Assembly (NCBI RefSeq): GCF_038595055.1
Contig: NZ_CP152002.1
Span: forward strand, 5,190,501-5,254,500
DNA length: 64,000 bases
Source: Paenibacillus sp. FSL R7-0345
Lineage (GTDB): Bacteria > Bacillota > Bacilli > Paenibacillales > Paenibacillaceae
Reading direction: 5' to 3'
The position numbers were made by a program, and so were the translations under genes. How positions within the stretch are numbered: position 1 is the first letter of the stretch; each line of letters starts with the position of its first letter. This document shows, in pieces, positions 7,922 to 15,913 of the stretch. The notes beneath the pieces were generated by a model that saw nothing but the letters and a program-made list of their open reading frames with translations, did not search any database and was not told the origin of the DNA.

Positions 7922-8716
7922 CTATATTCGGGGATTTAGCGGAGACAGCTGCACATCGATTTTGTCGGCAATAAGTGTATAGAACTCAGGAAAACCCGGG
8001 TCTGCGGAATTGGGAATTTCTTCAAAGGTCCGGATATACAGCCCGTTTGCAGCTATCGCACCCAGTATGTCCCCCACCGTCCAGGCTTTTGTCAGCACAT
8101 GGGCTAGACCCGAACGTTCTGCTTCCGGAAGCAGCCTGGCAAAGGCAACCTCACCTTCACGGACTGTATCGTCAAAATAACGGCCTGTCGGCTGGCGGAG
8201 CGTCTCCGTCTTCTTCCACGCTCTGGCAAACGGATGAAAATCCGTCAGCAGCAGCCGGCCATTCACCCCCAGCCTGCGGTTAACCAGCGAGAATAAAGGC
8301 TTCAGATCAGTAAAATAATGCAAAATTCCAAACTCCATCAGCACATAATCAAATTGACCAAGCGAGTTTTCATCAGGGATATGCAGAACATCCGCGCAAA
8401 TATAATTCAGCTCCACACCCGCGGCAGCCGCCACCTCACTTGCATACTGGCGATTCTCCGCAGAGATGTCGACCACGCTCACTTCCGCACCAAGCAGCGC
8501 TAACGGTATCGCTTTTCTGCCGTGGGAGCCGAGCAGATTAAGCACTCTTTTGCCGGACGGATTACCTATGTACTTCAACCAGTAGCGCAGCGGATGCCGG
8601 GGGTCGTTCTTCAATGTTTCGGCAAGCTCCTCCGGAGTCCCGTGATGCTGTACCCAAGCCTGATAAGCCTTCGTTTCCCACGCCGCTTTGTTGGCACGTG
8701 CCAGTTGTTCCTGCAT
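7922..8716 (-). CDS. Class I SAM-dependent methyltransferase
   Basis: The 264-residue protein has the Rossmann-type SAM site: motif I VLNLLGSHGRKAIPLA near residue 60, motif II acidic end VSVVDIS, and a later DYVLMEFGILHYF segment. The core is that of small-molecule methyltransferases similar to the UbiE/Methyltransf_11 groups. The substrate cannot be told. The ATG at 8714-8716 follows AAGGAGGTACAGGT, an excellent site. It is probably monocistronic. Confidence 0.85.
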   Translation of the reverse strand: MQEQLARANKAAWETKAYQAWVQHHGTPEELAETLKNDPRHPLRYWLKYIGNPSGKRVLNLLGSHGRKAIPLALLGAEVSVVDISAENRQYASEVAAAAGVELNYICADVLHIPDENSLGQFDYVLMEFGILHYFTDLKPLFSLVNRRLGVNGRLLLTDFHPFARAWKKTETLRQPTGRYFDDTVREGEVAFARLLPEAERSGLAHVLTKAWTVGDILGAIAANGLYIRTFEEIPNSADPGFPEFYTLIADKIDVQLSPLNPRI

Positions 8717-8819
8717 ACCTGTACCTCCTTGATAAATATGGGATTAATTCCAGGGATATCAGTTTACTACAAAGGCTGCCGGATAGATAGACGTATTTCG
8801 ATACTAGCTGCGGTCACGC

Positions 8820-8845
8820 AAAAAACCAGCCTGATAGGGCTGGTT
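8820..8845 (-). terminator. Terminator of the lipoprotein gene
   Basis: AACCAGCC and GGCTGGTT form an 8-bp stem (8824-8845), followed on the minus strand by six T residues. Confidence 0.85.
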
Positions 8846-8869
8846 GTGGGTACCTTCTCAATCCGTGTC

Positions 8870-9412
8870 TTAAAGCTCCGACCAGGTAATATTAAGCTCA
8901 ACCACGCCGGGTTCCGCCGACAGCTCGCCACCGATGACAGACCAGACTTGTGTGTTGTCCGGTGTGTTGCCCTGGATGACCAGATTTTTTTCATCGATTG
9001 TCTGTGCAGCACTGCTTCCCAGCTTGTCTGCAAAGTACTCCTTGTAGGTTTTGGTTACAGCTTCCATGCTCTCCTTGGTTTTGAAAATAAGCAGTGCTGC
9101 CTTCTTGCCTTCATTTTCTTCCGAATGGGACACAGTGATGACCGCATCATCCGGAAGCGGGAAGTCTTCGGGCAGATTCTCCGGCAGTGCTTCCGATGCA
9201 GCTCCCGCAGCCGGCTGGGCAGAAGCCTGTTCAGTTGCCGCCGGTGCAGCGGATGCAGTTGGCTGAACTGTAGCGGCTGCTTCCTCCGTAGCAGCGGCTG
9301 CTGACGGTTGAACCGTCCCTGCTGCGTTATCTGCATTATCGCTGCTGCAGGCACTTAGAGTAACGGTGGCCAATAACAGACATCCTCCTGCAGCATTTTT
9401 AAGGTTAATCAT
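8870..9412 (-). CDS. Putative lipoprotein of unknown function
   Basis: The 180-residue protein starts with a lipoprotein signal peptide ending in the lipobox LSAC at about residues 19-22. A low-complexity linker follows, rich in Ala, Thr, Gln and Pro (residues 25-75). A compact C-terminal domain of about 100 residues then begins near FPLPDDAVITVSHSEE. That arrangement suits an outer-surface domain tethered by a flexible spacer. I do not recognise the domain. The gene diverges from an ECF sigma factor gene. The start has a GGGGTGAAGAT ribosome site and a strong terminator follows. Confidence 0.75.
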   Translation of the reverse strand: MINLKNAAGGCLLLATVTLSACSSDNADNAAGTVQPSAAAATEEAAATVQPTASAAPAATEQASAQPAAGAASEALPENLPEDFPLPDDAVITVSHSEENEGKKAALLIFKTKESMEAVTKTYKEYFADKLGSSAAQTIDEKNLVIQGNTPDNTQVWSVIGGELSAEPGVVELNITWSEL

Positions 9413-9548
9413 ATCTTCACCCCTTCAGCTGTTCAATCTGATCCATTTAACTTCCAAAATAAGGTATGCAGACTTACCGGATTTTACCCCGTATTCTGTC
9501 GGCTTAATCAGCATGAAGTGACATCGCCGCGTAATAATAAAAATTTAC

Positions 9549-9575
9549 CGAAACAAAATGTGACCAAATCCCGTT
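9549..9575 (+). promoter_or_regulatory. Possible ECF-type promoter before the sigma factor gene
   Basis: A GAAAC box (9550-9554), a 17-bp spacer and CGTT (9572-9575) lie about 40 bp before the sigma gene start. The layout resembles ECF promoters (GAAAC about 16-17 bp from CGTC), as expected if the sigma factor autoregulates. The match is imperfect. Confidence 0.35.
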
Positions 9576-9613
9576 CGTAGTGGTGTTACAGGTATAAAGG
9601 AGGTCATTGCATC

Positions 9614-10108
9614 ATGCAGCGATCCATGACCCGGCCGGGAAATCATGTGATAAAGAGTTACGAAGCTTACTCAGATATGCTATTCAGAATTGCTATGGTC
9701 CATCTGGGCAGACGCCAGGACGCCGAGGAGGCCGTTCAGGATACATTCATTAAGCTGATGGAAAAAGCGCCGGATTTTAGTGACTCCGAGCACCAGAAAG
9801 CGTGGCTGATCCGCGTGCTGACCAACACCTGCAAAACAATGCTCGGCAGAGGCTGGCGCAAGCGCGAGGTTAAGCTGGACGGTGCCGAAGCGCTGGCTGC
9901 AGACGGTCCTATGGATCTGGCGCTGCTGCAGCTCGTAATGGCACTGCCATTGAAGTATAAGACAGTGATCCACCTCTACTACTACGAGGATTATTCGGTC
10001 CAGAAAATCAGCAGTATTCTGCAAATTAGTGAATCTGCTGTGAAGATGCGGCTTCAGCGGGGACGGCAGCAATTAAAACTGGAGCTGGAAGGAGCGGAAA
10101 ACGAGTGA
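9614..10108 (+). CDS. ECF-family RNA polymerase sigma factor
   Basis: The 164-residue protein has region 2 (YSDMLFRIAMVHLGRRQDAEEAVQDTFIKL, residues about 18-50) and region 4 (LPLKYKTVIHLYYYEDYSVQKISSIL, about 117-142) and no region 3, so it is an ECF sigma factor. A helix-turn-helix follows in ISESAVKMRLQRGR. It starts at ATG 9614 behind AAAGGAGGTC. The next gene overlaps by four bases (GTGA) and encodes a protein with one membrane helix, which probably acts as its anti-sigma factor. Confidence 0.93.
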   Translation: MQRSMTRPGNHVIKSYEAYSDMLFRIAMVHLGRRQDAEEAVQDTFIKLMEKAPDFSDSEHQKAWLIRVLTNTCKTMLGRGWRKREVKLDGAEALAADGPMDLALLQLVMALPLKYKTVIHLYYYEDYSVQKISSILQISESAVKMRLQRGRQQLKLELEGAENE

Positions 10109-11058
10109 ATGACGAAAAGTTTCGCCAACAATACAAGAAAGCGGTGGATTCAATGAAACCAACTGAACATATGAAAAACGGATTGATCAGCAAAATGGAA
10201 CAGCAGCAGGAGCGCAAACGCCCGCGTAAAACAATGTACATCGCAGCAAGCCTGGTAATTGCCGCAGGCATCGGTATCGCCGGACCGAATATCTGGCAGC
10301 AAATCAATGGCCCGGCGGCTCCGGCGCAGGTCGCTCAGGTGGACCCGGGAAGCAGCGTCACGATCCCTAAGGTAGAGCTGCCCGATCCGAACGCTCCGGT
10401 TAAAGCAAGCATGGTTCCCCTGTTTGTGTATCACGGCAATGTTTACACCCAGTCCGCAACACGCATGGAAGTTGCAGACGCCGTAGCCCTGCGCGGCGAC
10501 AAGCTCGGAACCACCTCAGGCGGTATCGATGAATGGAGCGGCAAAGACTCTTACACGGAGCTGTCCTCCAACATCGGCGAGGCCGACCTCTACAGCGTAA
10601 AAGGCTACGATTCCGATTTCCTGATCATGTCCTATATAGAAGTCGACGGCCAGGCATTCGCTGACCTGTATGAGCATACGAACGGCATCACCGTAAGCAG
10701 CGGAGCCGACCTGATTGGCAAGCTGAACCTCGAAGGCCGGATCACCTCGGCCCAGTGGGAGAGCTTCGACAGCTGGAACAACGGTCTGCAGCAGCAAGCA
10801 CCGCTTGCTGACGGTTCGGCGCTGGATAACTTCGTAACGGCGCTTCAGGCCGCTAAACCGCTCGCAGCCGAGCCGCTGATGGAGGAAGGCATCTATGAGA
10901 GCGAAGACCGCAAGATTATCTACCTGGAGCTGGAAGATAAAGCCCAGGTTCAGCTGGTACTCTTCGGCCAGGGGCTTGTCCGTTACGGCAACGCACCGGT
11001 ATTCTTCGAAGTGGAATCCGGCGCATTCCAGGCGCTGTGGGACAGCATGACTTCATAA
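10105..11058 (+). CDS. Membrane-anchored protein, putative anti-sigma factor
   Basis: The 317-residue protein has a basic cytoplasmic N-terminus of about 40 residues, one membrane helix (MYIAASLVIAAGIGIAGP, about residues 44-61) and a large extracytoplasmic part of about 250 residues. It starts at GTG 10105-10107, overlapping the stop of the ECF sigma gene. Such coupled single-span proteins usually bind the sigma factor with the N-terminal segment and sense outside. No HxxxCxxC zinc motif is visible, so it is not a ZAS-type anti-sigma. The extracytoplasmic domain is not one I recognise. The role is inferred from context. Confidence 0.65.
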   Translation: MNDEKFRQQYKKAVDSMKPTEHMKNGLISKMEQQQERKRPRKTMYIAASLVIAAGIGIAGPNIWQQINGPAAPAQVAQVDPGSSVTIPKVELPDPNAPVKASMVPLFVYHGNVYTQSATRMEVADAVALRGDKLGTTSGGIDEWSGKDSYTELSSNIGEADLYSVKGYDSDFLIMSYIEVDGQAFADLYEHTNGITVSSGADLIGKLNLEGRITSAQWESFDSWNNGLQQQAPLADGSALDNFVTALQAAKPLAAEPLMEEGIYESEDRKIIYLELEDKAQVQLVLFGQGLVRYGNAPVFFEVESGAFQALWDSMTS

Positions 11059-11100
11059 AAATGGCTATGCCCCGCGGCAACGGGCTGAGCCTAATTAAGA

Positions 11101-11142
11101 AAAGCAGCCCTGCCTTTTTAGGCGGGCTGCTTTCTTGTTTTT
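11101..11142 (+). terminator. Bidirectional terminator after the sigma/anti-sigma pair
   Basis: AAAGCAGCCCTGCC pairs with GGCGGGCTGCTTT (11101-11133; one mismatch) and is followed by T-rich sequence. The T-rich opposite side can serve the convergent GNAT gene. Confidence 0.85.
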
Positions 11143-11174
11143 GGGTTTATTTTTAAACGATTACGCTACTGAAG

Positions 11175-11648
11175 TCATAGCAACCTTTTTACCATCACAA
11201 AATTCTCCAGCTGCACTCCTCTGCGTTCCACCGTCTGCCGCCTGACCACCCGGTAACCCGACTGTTCAAAAAAGGGCTTTGCCGTTATGCTCGCTTCCGT
11301 ATCGATCTCAACTAAACCCAGTCTGCGCGCCTCCGCCTCCAGTGTACTCACCAGTGCCGACGCAACTCCCTGCCGCTGATAATCCTTATGTACAAAAAGC
11401 CTGTCCAAATGCCCCGCCTGCGTCATATCGGCAAACCCGGCAATCTCAGTATTTATCTCCGCAACATAGCTGAGATTTTGGCTTAGAGCTACCTTCCATG
11501 TGTTAAGCCGCAGACTCTCATCCTCATACGCCGCCCAGGCGTTAAGTTGTTCCTGAGAGTAATCCCGTTTGTTTATCGAATGTACTGTCCCGTAGAAAAG
11601 AGCGACAATCTGTGTGGTGTCCTGCTCGGTGAAGGTTCTGATTATCAT
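11175..11648 (-). CDS. GNAT family N-acetyltransferase
   Basis: The 157-residue protein has the acetyl-CoA loop of GNAT motif A in LFVHKDYQRQGVASALV (Q/RxxGxA, about residues 85-101), followed by an amphipathic helix. A FFEQSGYRVVRRQ segment near the C-terminus is typical of the family. The acceptor substrate cannot be predicted. The ATG at 11646-11648 follows AAAAGGAGTCTAAACG. It is a single gene. Confidence 0.85.
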   Translation of the reverse strand: MIIRTFTEQDTTQIVALFYGTVHSINKRDYSQEQLNAWAAYEDESLRLNTWKVALSQNLSYVAEINTEIAGFADMTQAGHLDRLFVHKDYQRQGVASALVSTLEAEARRLGLVEIDTEASITAKPFFEQSGYRVVRRQTVERRGVQLENFVMVKRLL

Positions 11649-11726
11649 CGTTTAGACTCCTTTTCAAGAAACTTAATTACTGAACTAAACGTATACAATT
11701 AAAATACTTCTTGCGGGGTGGATATC

Positions 11727-11918
11727 ATGAACCAAGCACAAACAGCTTGTAAAGCATGCGGGAGGACTGAATTTGTCAAAGGCAAGTTAAATAACGGGTA
11801 TGCCCGGGTCATGCCGATTAATAAGCCTTTTTCATGGGGCTCGGGCGTTATTTATACATTTTGTAAAAGATGCGGCGAAATCGCTTCGATGAAAATTGAG
11901 AATCCGGAGAAGTTTTGA
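11727..11918 (+). CDS. Small zinc-ribbon-like protein
   Basis: This 63-residue protein contains two Cys pairs, CKACG near the N-terminus and CKRCG near the C-terminus. That suggests a structural zinc ribbon. GCGGGGTGG precedes the ATG at 11727; a GTG nine bases upstream is also in frame. A hairpin and T-run overlap the stop codon. No specific family is recognised. The neighbouring GNAT gene is divergent. Confidence 0.65.
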   Translation: MNQAQTACKACGRTEFVKGKLNNGYARVMPINKPFSWGSGVIYTFCKRCGEIASMKIENPEKF

Positions 11919-11937
11919 GCCCTGCGGGGCTTTTTTT
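11918..11937 (+). terminator. Terminator of the zinc-ribbon gene
   Basis: GCCC-TGC-GGGGC (11919-11930) is followed by seven T (11931-11937), directly after the stop codon. Confidence 0.8.
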
Positions 11938-12130
11938 AATATGCTCTGCCAGCTTCCAACGCAATAAACCAAGCAGGAATAAAAATCATCAGGTAGAGTC
12001 CTATTGAAGCGAATATAATGTTTCGGATGGACAGATTCTTGCCCTCGTGGATCTTTTTGAACAAGGCAAAACAGTTATAAAGGAACAGTACACAGGATAG
12101 TGGCAGAATAAAATACAGCCAAATAAGCAA
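11936..12130 (-). CDS. Small hypothetical membrane protein (64 aa)
   Basis: The 64-residue protein has two hydrophobic segments (residues about 2-24 and 39-57) separated by a basic loop (KKIHEGKNLSIRN). It begins at TTG 12128-12130 behind AAAGGGGTGATGG, a strong ribosome site. The stop lies within the T-run of the convergent zinc-ribbon gene. No family is recognised. A possible 27-residue peptide gene lies 57 bp upstream on the same strand. Confidence 0.5.
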   Translation of the reverse strand: MLIWLYFILPLSCVLFLYNCFALFKKIHEGKNLSIRNIIFASIGLYLMIFIPAWFIALEAGRAY

Positions 12131-12187
12131 ACCATCACCCCTTTATTCAGAATCATCAATAGATTCTGGTCTTATACCAGGTCTTTA

Positions 12188-12271
12188 TCATCGGCTCCTG
12201 ATAGATTGTGGAGACAAATTAGTAAGGATCGCAAGGGTAACCAAAAGCTGAATTTTCTTTACTATCCTCAC
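12188..12271 (-). CDS. Possible 27-residue secreted-type peptide
   Basis: GTG 12269-12271 is preceded by AAGGAGGGAGTCTAT, one of the best ribosome sites in this part of the window. It opens a frame of 27 codons ending at TGA 12188-12190. The product has a basic start (MRIVKKIQ), a hydrophobic core (LLVTLAILTNL) and a polar basic tail (SPQSIRSR). That is the layout of a short export signal with a small mature end, as in some Phr-type or other signalling peptides. No Rap-like receptor is nearby. Coding status is inferred from the ribosome site alone. Confidence 0.35.
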   Translation of the reverse strand: MRIVKKIQLLVTLAILTNLSPQSIRSR

Positions 12272-12310
12272 ATAGACTCCCTCCTTATTTCAAAAAACAT
12301 AATAAATTAA

Positions 12311-13744
12311 AGACTCATTTCAGCAGCAAAATCAAAACTTAATCCCCCAGGTAGAAATACCTATGATGGGGCTGTCACAACAACTACTGATGGAAATGTA
12401 TCTACGTACTGGGACTTGGTTAAAGCGAATGATCCCAATGCAGGTGCTCCCGGTTATAGATCGGGTTTAGCTTATTTACAACCTAGCTCAAAAGATCGGA
12501 TGACGGTTAATAGCTACCGTTTGAATGGTACAGGGACTTTTGTCCTCTATTTGTATGACAGCAGCTGGAAAGAATTAAGTAAACAGACAATAACTGCAGA
12601 TGACAAAATACATACGATTACAACAGTTTCAGGCGTATTTCAGGCTTCTATTTTTAACACATCGAACACAGCTGTTGCAAGAGTTTATGAATTCGACATG
12701 TTTGGCACTGTACAAGATTATACACCTCCAGGCATACCGTCAGGACTTACAGGAAGTGCAAATGATGGTCAGGTCATTTTGAATTGGAATGCCAATAGCG
12801 AAAGCGATATCGCGGGTTACAAGGTCTATAACAATGGAGTACTTTACACTACTGTTACAACCACAACGTCAACGGTAACTGGTCTGAACAATGGTACGGA
12901 TTATACTTTTGCCGTATCGGCCATAGATAAAGCAGGAAATGAGTCGGGCAAGGCTAATTTAGTTTTGGCCCCCACTCCGTTAGCCTCGCCAACACCGGCA
13001 GCCACACCGGAACCGACACCATTACCAACACCGGTAGCGACAGCTTCACCATCACCAGAACCAACAGCTACGCCAGCACCGACAGCCACACCGGAACCCA
13101 CACCATCATCAACACCCATAGGGACAGCTACGCCAGCACCATCAGAAGCGCCTACTCTTGACGTAACCATCATGCCTGAAAAAATCGGTTTGGGTAAAGA
13201 ATTTACAGCTGACATTTCCCTCAAAAATGTGAACAATATTTATGCTGAAGACCTCGAATTGAAGTATGATAAAGAGCATCTGCAATATCTGGGTTTTGAA
13301 GAAGTAACCGGCTATAAAGTCTACAATAAGCCAATGGATCAAAACGGAACCATACGCTTTATCGTAGCCAGCCAAGGGGAAGCATACGGCATCAACGAGG
13401 ATACAGTTATTTTAAAACTAAGGTTTAAAGCAAAAGCACCGGGTACTGCAGTCGTCGATTCTACAAAGGCAAGGATTGCTGATACCGAAGAGGAATATGA
13501 TTTAGAAGCAATGAATTGTTTGGAAGATAACATCATTATAGAAGCAACTGACGTCAACAAATCAGGCAAATTCACTCTTGTGGATCTTGCCATAGATGCA
13601 AGATATTTTAAGTATTTTGCTGCAGATGTTGACCCGGTAAAGTACAACGCGCAGCAGGCCGGCGATGAATACGTGAATGATGATGATTTGCTGTATATTG
13701 TAGAGCAAATCCTAGACAATCCGGATTACCTGCCCAACACATAG
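12311..13744 (+). pseudogene. 5'-truncated cohesin/dockerin-type exported protein with FN3 domain
   Basis: The frame is open from 12311 (just after an in-frame TAA) to TAG 13742-13744, but it has no credible start codon and no signal peptide. The first candidate, TTG at 12416, lies inside a conserved-looking domain and lacks a ribosome site. The residual protein has four parts in order. First is a beta-rich domain (to about codon 135). Second is a fibronectin type III domain (PPGIPSGLTGSANDGQVILN onward). Third is a Thr/Pro/Ala linker of about 75 residues. Last come a cohesin-like domain (LDVTIMPEKIGLGKEF onward) and a dockerin-like tail (DVNKSGKFTLVDLAI and YVNDDDLLYIVEQIL). Intact relatives are secreted surface or carbohydrate-binding proteins. 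The 5' end seems to have been lost by deletion. Confidence 0.65.
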
Positions 13745-13759
13745 TATTTGAATTGAATG

Positions 13760-13790
13760 ACCCGTCAGGCGAGAGCCGGCGGGTTATTTT
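13760..13790 (+). terminator. Terminator after the cohesin/dockerin fragment
   Basis: ACCCGTCAGGC pairs imperfectly with GCCGGCGGGT (13760-13784), followed by TTATTTT. Confidence 0.6.
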
Positions 13791-13947
13791 ATATATACTT
13801 CAAAGACTCATGCTTCTTATAATATTTTCTGATATGTGTTATAGGGATGTGTACACTTCCATAGGAACTTTCATACAAATTAAATACCATTTCGCCTAAT
13901 CTCAAAATTATTCCGTCTCATAATTTAAGATGAGAAGGTGATTTCTA

Positions 13948-14799
13948 ATGATGCGCGGTGAACATTATATTAAGCCCATCGAATCAGGATACACCCGCCC
14001 ACATTTAATACGTTGTGAGGACGGCCAAATGTACGTGGTTAAACTCAGCTCCAATCCTCAAGGCAGCATGGTTCTGATTAATGAATACATTAGCTACAGA
14101 TTAGCCCTTCTGCTTGATCTTCCAGTACCACAAGGAGAGGTCATACTTCTGGATAAGGAGATTATTTCACGTAATTCTGAACTTCAAAGAGAATATGCAC
14201 AAGCAGGTCCGCATTTCGGGAGCCTCTACATCGAGAATGCTGTAAATGTGACTCCGGACTCTGATTTTTCCAAGGCAGATAATATTGATAAAGCTGCTGA
14301 TATCATTTTATTTGATTACTGGCTGAACAACAATGACCGGCATAGGTTTCATGATGCAAGTACCAATCTTTTAATGACCCCTTCCCGAATATCCCATCTG
14401 TGGATGATCGACCAGGCTAACATTCTGAGAGGACCAGGATGGAATGAACGTTCCATTTTGATCCATCAGCCTTATATTTCTACTTACTGGGGTGAGTTGT
14501 ATCAGAAATTCGTGCCTTTTCTGGATAGTAAATCTCCTTTTGAAGCTGCGTTGCAGAAGTTTGAGTCTCTTATGCTTCTTGAGCTTAGGCAAGCAGTAGC
14601 CGGTTTACCCGTTGAATGGGGGTTCACGGACAGTCAAGATCGTGCAATCGTTCGTTACCTGCACACGAGATTAGCCCTATTACGTGAGGCGATAGAAGCA
14701 GTCCGGCTTCATTTCCCTGTATGGAGTAAGGATTTTAACAATAAAGATTTTTCCCGGAATCCAGTATCCAGGATCAAATTACAAGGTGGCTTTTCATAA
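13948..14799 (+). CDS. HipA-like kinase family protein
   Basis: The 283-residue protein has a HipA-like kinase fold: a nucleotide-binding Lys in MYVVKLSSNPQGS, a catalytic-loop region FDYWLNNNDRH (about residues 114-124) and a metal-binding Asp in LWMIDQANIL. HipA kinases phosphorylate proteins, classically glutamyl-tRNA synthetase in persistence. This subgroup lacks the N-terminal HipA subdomain, and no HipB-type repressor is next to it. It starts at ATG 13948 after GAGAAGGTGATTTCTA. The next gene, also kinase-like, begins inside its last 14 bases. Confidence 0.75.
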   Translation: MMRGEHYIKPIESGYTRPHLIRCEDGQMYVVKLSSNPQGSMVLINEYISYRLALLLDLPVPQGEVILLDKEIISRNSELQREYAQAGPHFGSLYIENAVNVTPDSDFSKADNIDKAADIILFDYWLNNNDRHRFHDASTNLLMTPSRISHLWMIDQANILRGPGWNERSILIHQPYISTYWGELYQKFVPFLDSKSPFEAALQKFESLMLLELRQAVAGLPVEWGFTDSQDRAIVRYLHTRLALLREAIEAVRLHFPVWSKDFNNKDFSRNPVSRIKLQGGFS

Positions 14800-15301
14800 C
14801 CCTACATCTCTATCCTTTATTGGAGCCGGTGCGCAAGGCGCTGTATTTCTATTGGATTCCGGCAAATGCGTTAAGATCTATGCGTTTCCCGATGATGCTA
14901 AGCTGGAGTCCACTGTGCTTACGCATGTGCAATCTTCTTCATTCTTCCCAAAATTATTTGAAGCCGGAGTGAATTATAATGTAATGGAGTTTATACAGGG
15001 GCAGGGGCTAGATGAATACCTTCTTCATAATCCAAGCATTGATGATGCCATAGCCGAAAAAATAATTGATTTGCTGGAGGAAATGAAGCGCCTAGGCCTG
15101 CACAGAATCGATGCGGCATTGAGGCACATTCTGCTAACCCCATCACAAAATCTCATTGCCATTGATCTTGTGCACTCATTCGTATGTCACTCCCCAAAGC
15201 CTAACATACTTTTGAATGAACTTAATAACCTAAACCTGTTATCCCGTTTCATGGACTTCGTTAGATTTCAAAGACCTGAGCTTTATGAGGATTGGTTATA
15301 A
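14786..15301 (+). CDS. Small protein-kinase-like protein
   Basis: This 171-residue protein resembles a minimal eukaryotic-type kinase fold. It has a Gly-rich loop GAGAQGAVF, a Lys in KCVKIYAF, a hinge VMEFIQGQGLDEY, a degenerate catalytic loop HRIDAALRHILL and an ID (in place of DFG) in LIAIDLVHSF. It is similar in kind to short YrzF-type kinases of Bacillus. The start is GTG 14786-14788, 14 bases inside the HipA-like gene, so the two are coupled. Activity is uncertain because the HRD and DFG motifs are altered. A strong terminator follows. Confidence 0.65.
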   Translation: MAFHNPTSLSFIGAGAQGAVFLLDSGKCVKIYAFPDDAKLESTVLTHVQSSSFFPKLFEAGVNYNVMEFIQGQGLDEYLLHNPSIDDAIAEKIIDLLEEMKRLGLHRIDAALRHILLTPSQNLIAIDLVHSFVCHSPKPNILLNELNNLNLLSRFMDFVRFQRPELYEDWL

Positions 15302-15307
15302 ACAAAG

Positions 15308-15335
15308 CAAAAACCCCTTGCTAGGCAAGGGGTTT
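15308..15335 (-). terminator. Bidirectional terminator between the kinase pair and the tRNA genes
   Basis: AAACCCCTTGC (15311-15321) pairs with GCAAGGGGTTT (15325-15335) with a 3-nt loop. The minus-strand side continues into five T, ending the tRNA transcript. On the plus strand it ends the kinase pair. Confidence 0.85.
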
Positions 15336-15342
15336 AGTGAAG

Positions 15343-15416
15343 TGGGCCCTACAGGACTCGAACCTGTGACCAATCGGTTATGAGCCGACCGCTCTAACCA
15401 ACTGAGCTAAGGGCCC
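15343..15416 (-). tRNA. tRNA with CAU anticodon (probably tRNA-Ile2, otherwise Met)
   Basis: This 74-nt cloverleaf has a 7-bp acceptor stem GGGCCCT/AGGGCCC, D-arm GCTCAGTTGGTTAGAGC, anticodon loop CTCATAA (anticodon CAT) and T-arm ACAGG-TTCGAGT-CCTGT. The 3' CCA is not encoded. The GG-CC acceptor and CTCATAA loop fit tRNA-Ile2, whose C34 is changed to lysidine so that it reads AUA, but an elongator tRNA-Met cannot be excluded by eye. It follows the initiator tRNA gene on the same strand, 41 bp apart. Confidence 0.92.
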
Positions 15417-15454
15417 GGACTAGGTATCCGAATGTACAATGGCTGTAAAAGAAT

Positions 15455-15534
<80 letters not shown>

Positions 15535-15615
15535 TCAGTAAACTTATTCAAACAGCGACAATAGTTAATATACATTAAATAAGGCCTTAAAGTCAAGGAT
15601 GAATTTGTTAATTCC

Positions 15616-15780
15616 TCAGGGTAAAAACCGAACCCCGTACCGCCCCTTCCGCGAACGGTAAATTTCCACGAATTGCGGGTCATGATAGCCGTAAATCCAG
15701 CCGTCCTGCTCCAGTCTTTTGGCCAGACAGCCTGCCTGAAATCTCGTCCTGAACAGCTTAGCAAAGTATATCCAGTTCAT
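15616..15780 (-). CDS. Small conserved-looking hypothetical protein (54 aa)
   Basis: ATG 15778-15780 follows AAAGGAGACACCCATC. The 54-residue product (MNWIYFAKLFRTRFQAG to RYGVRFLP) is rich in aromatic and Arg residues, with a QDGWIYGYHD segment, and has no signal or membrane helix. It lies 133 bp downstream of pyrE on the same strand with a hairpin between. Unknown function. Confidence 0.6.
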   Translation of the reverse strand: MNWIYFAKLFRTRFQAGCLAKRLEQDGWIYGYHDPQFVEIYRSRKGRYGVRFLP

Positions 15781-15849
15781 GATGGGTGTCTCCTTTGAAG
15801 TTGGTTCAGCGCTGCAGTTATAGCATACCCCATCATGGCAGATAAATAT

Positions 15850-15891
15850 GCGGGACCCACGGCTCCCCAACCGGAAAGCCGCAAGTCCCGC
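15850..15891 (-). terminator. Stem-loop after pyrE (possible terminator)
   Basis: GCGGGAC (minus-strand side of 15885-15891) pairs with GTCCCGC (15850-15856), and an inner GCGGCT/AGCCG stem extends it. No clean T-run follows, so termination is uncertain. Confidence 0.4.
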
Positions 15892-15913
15892 AATTAAAAT
15901 ATTTTGAATCAGC

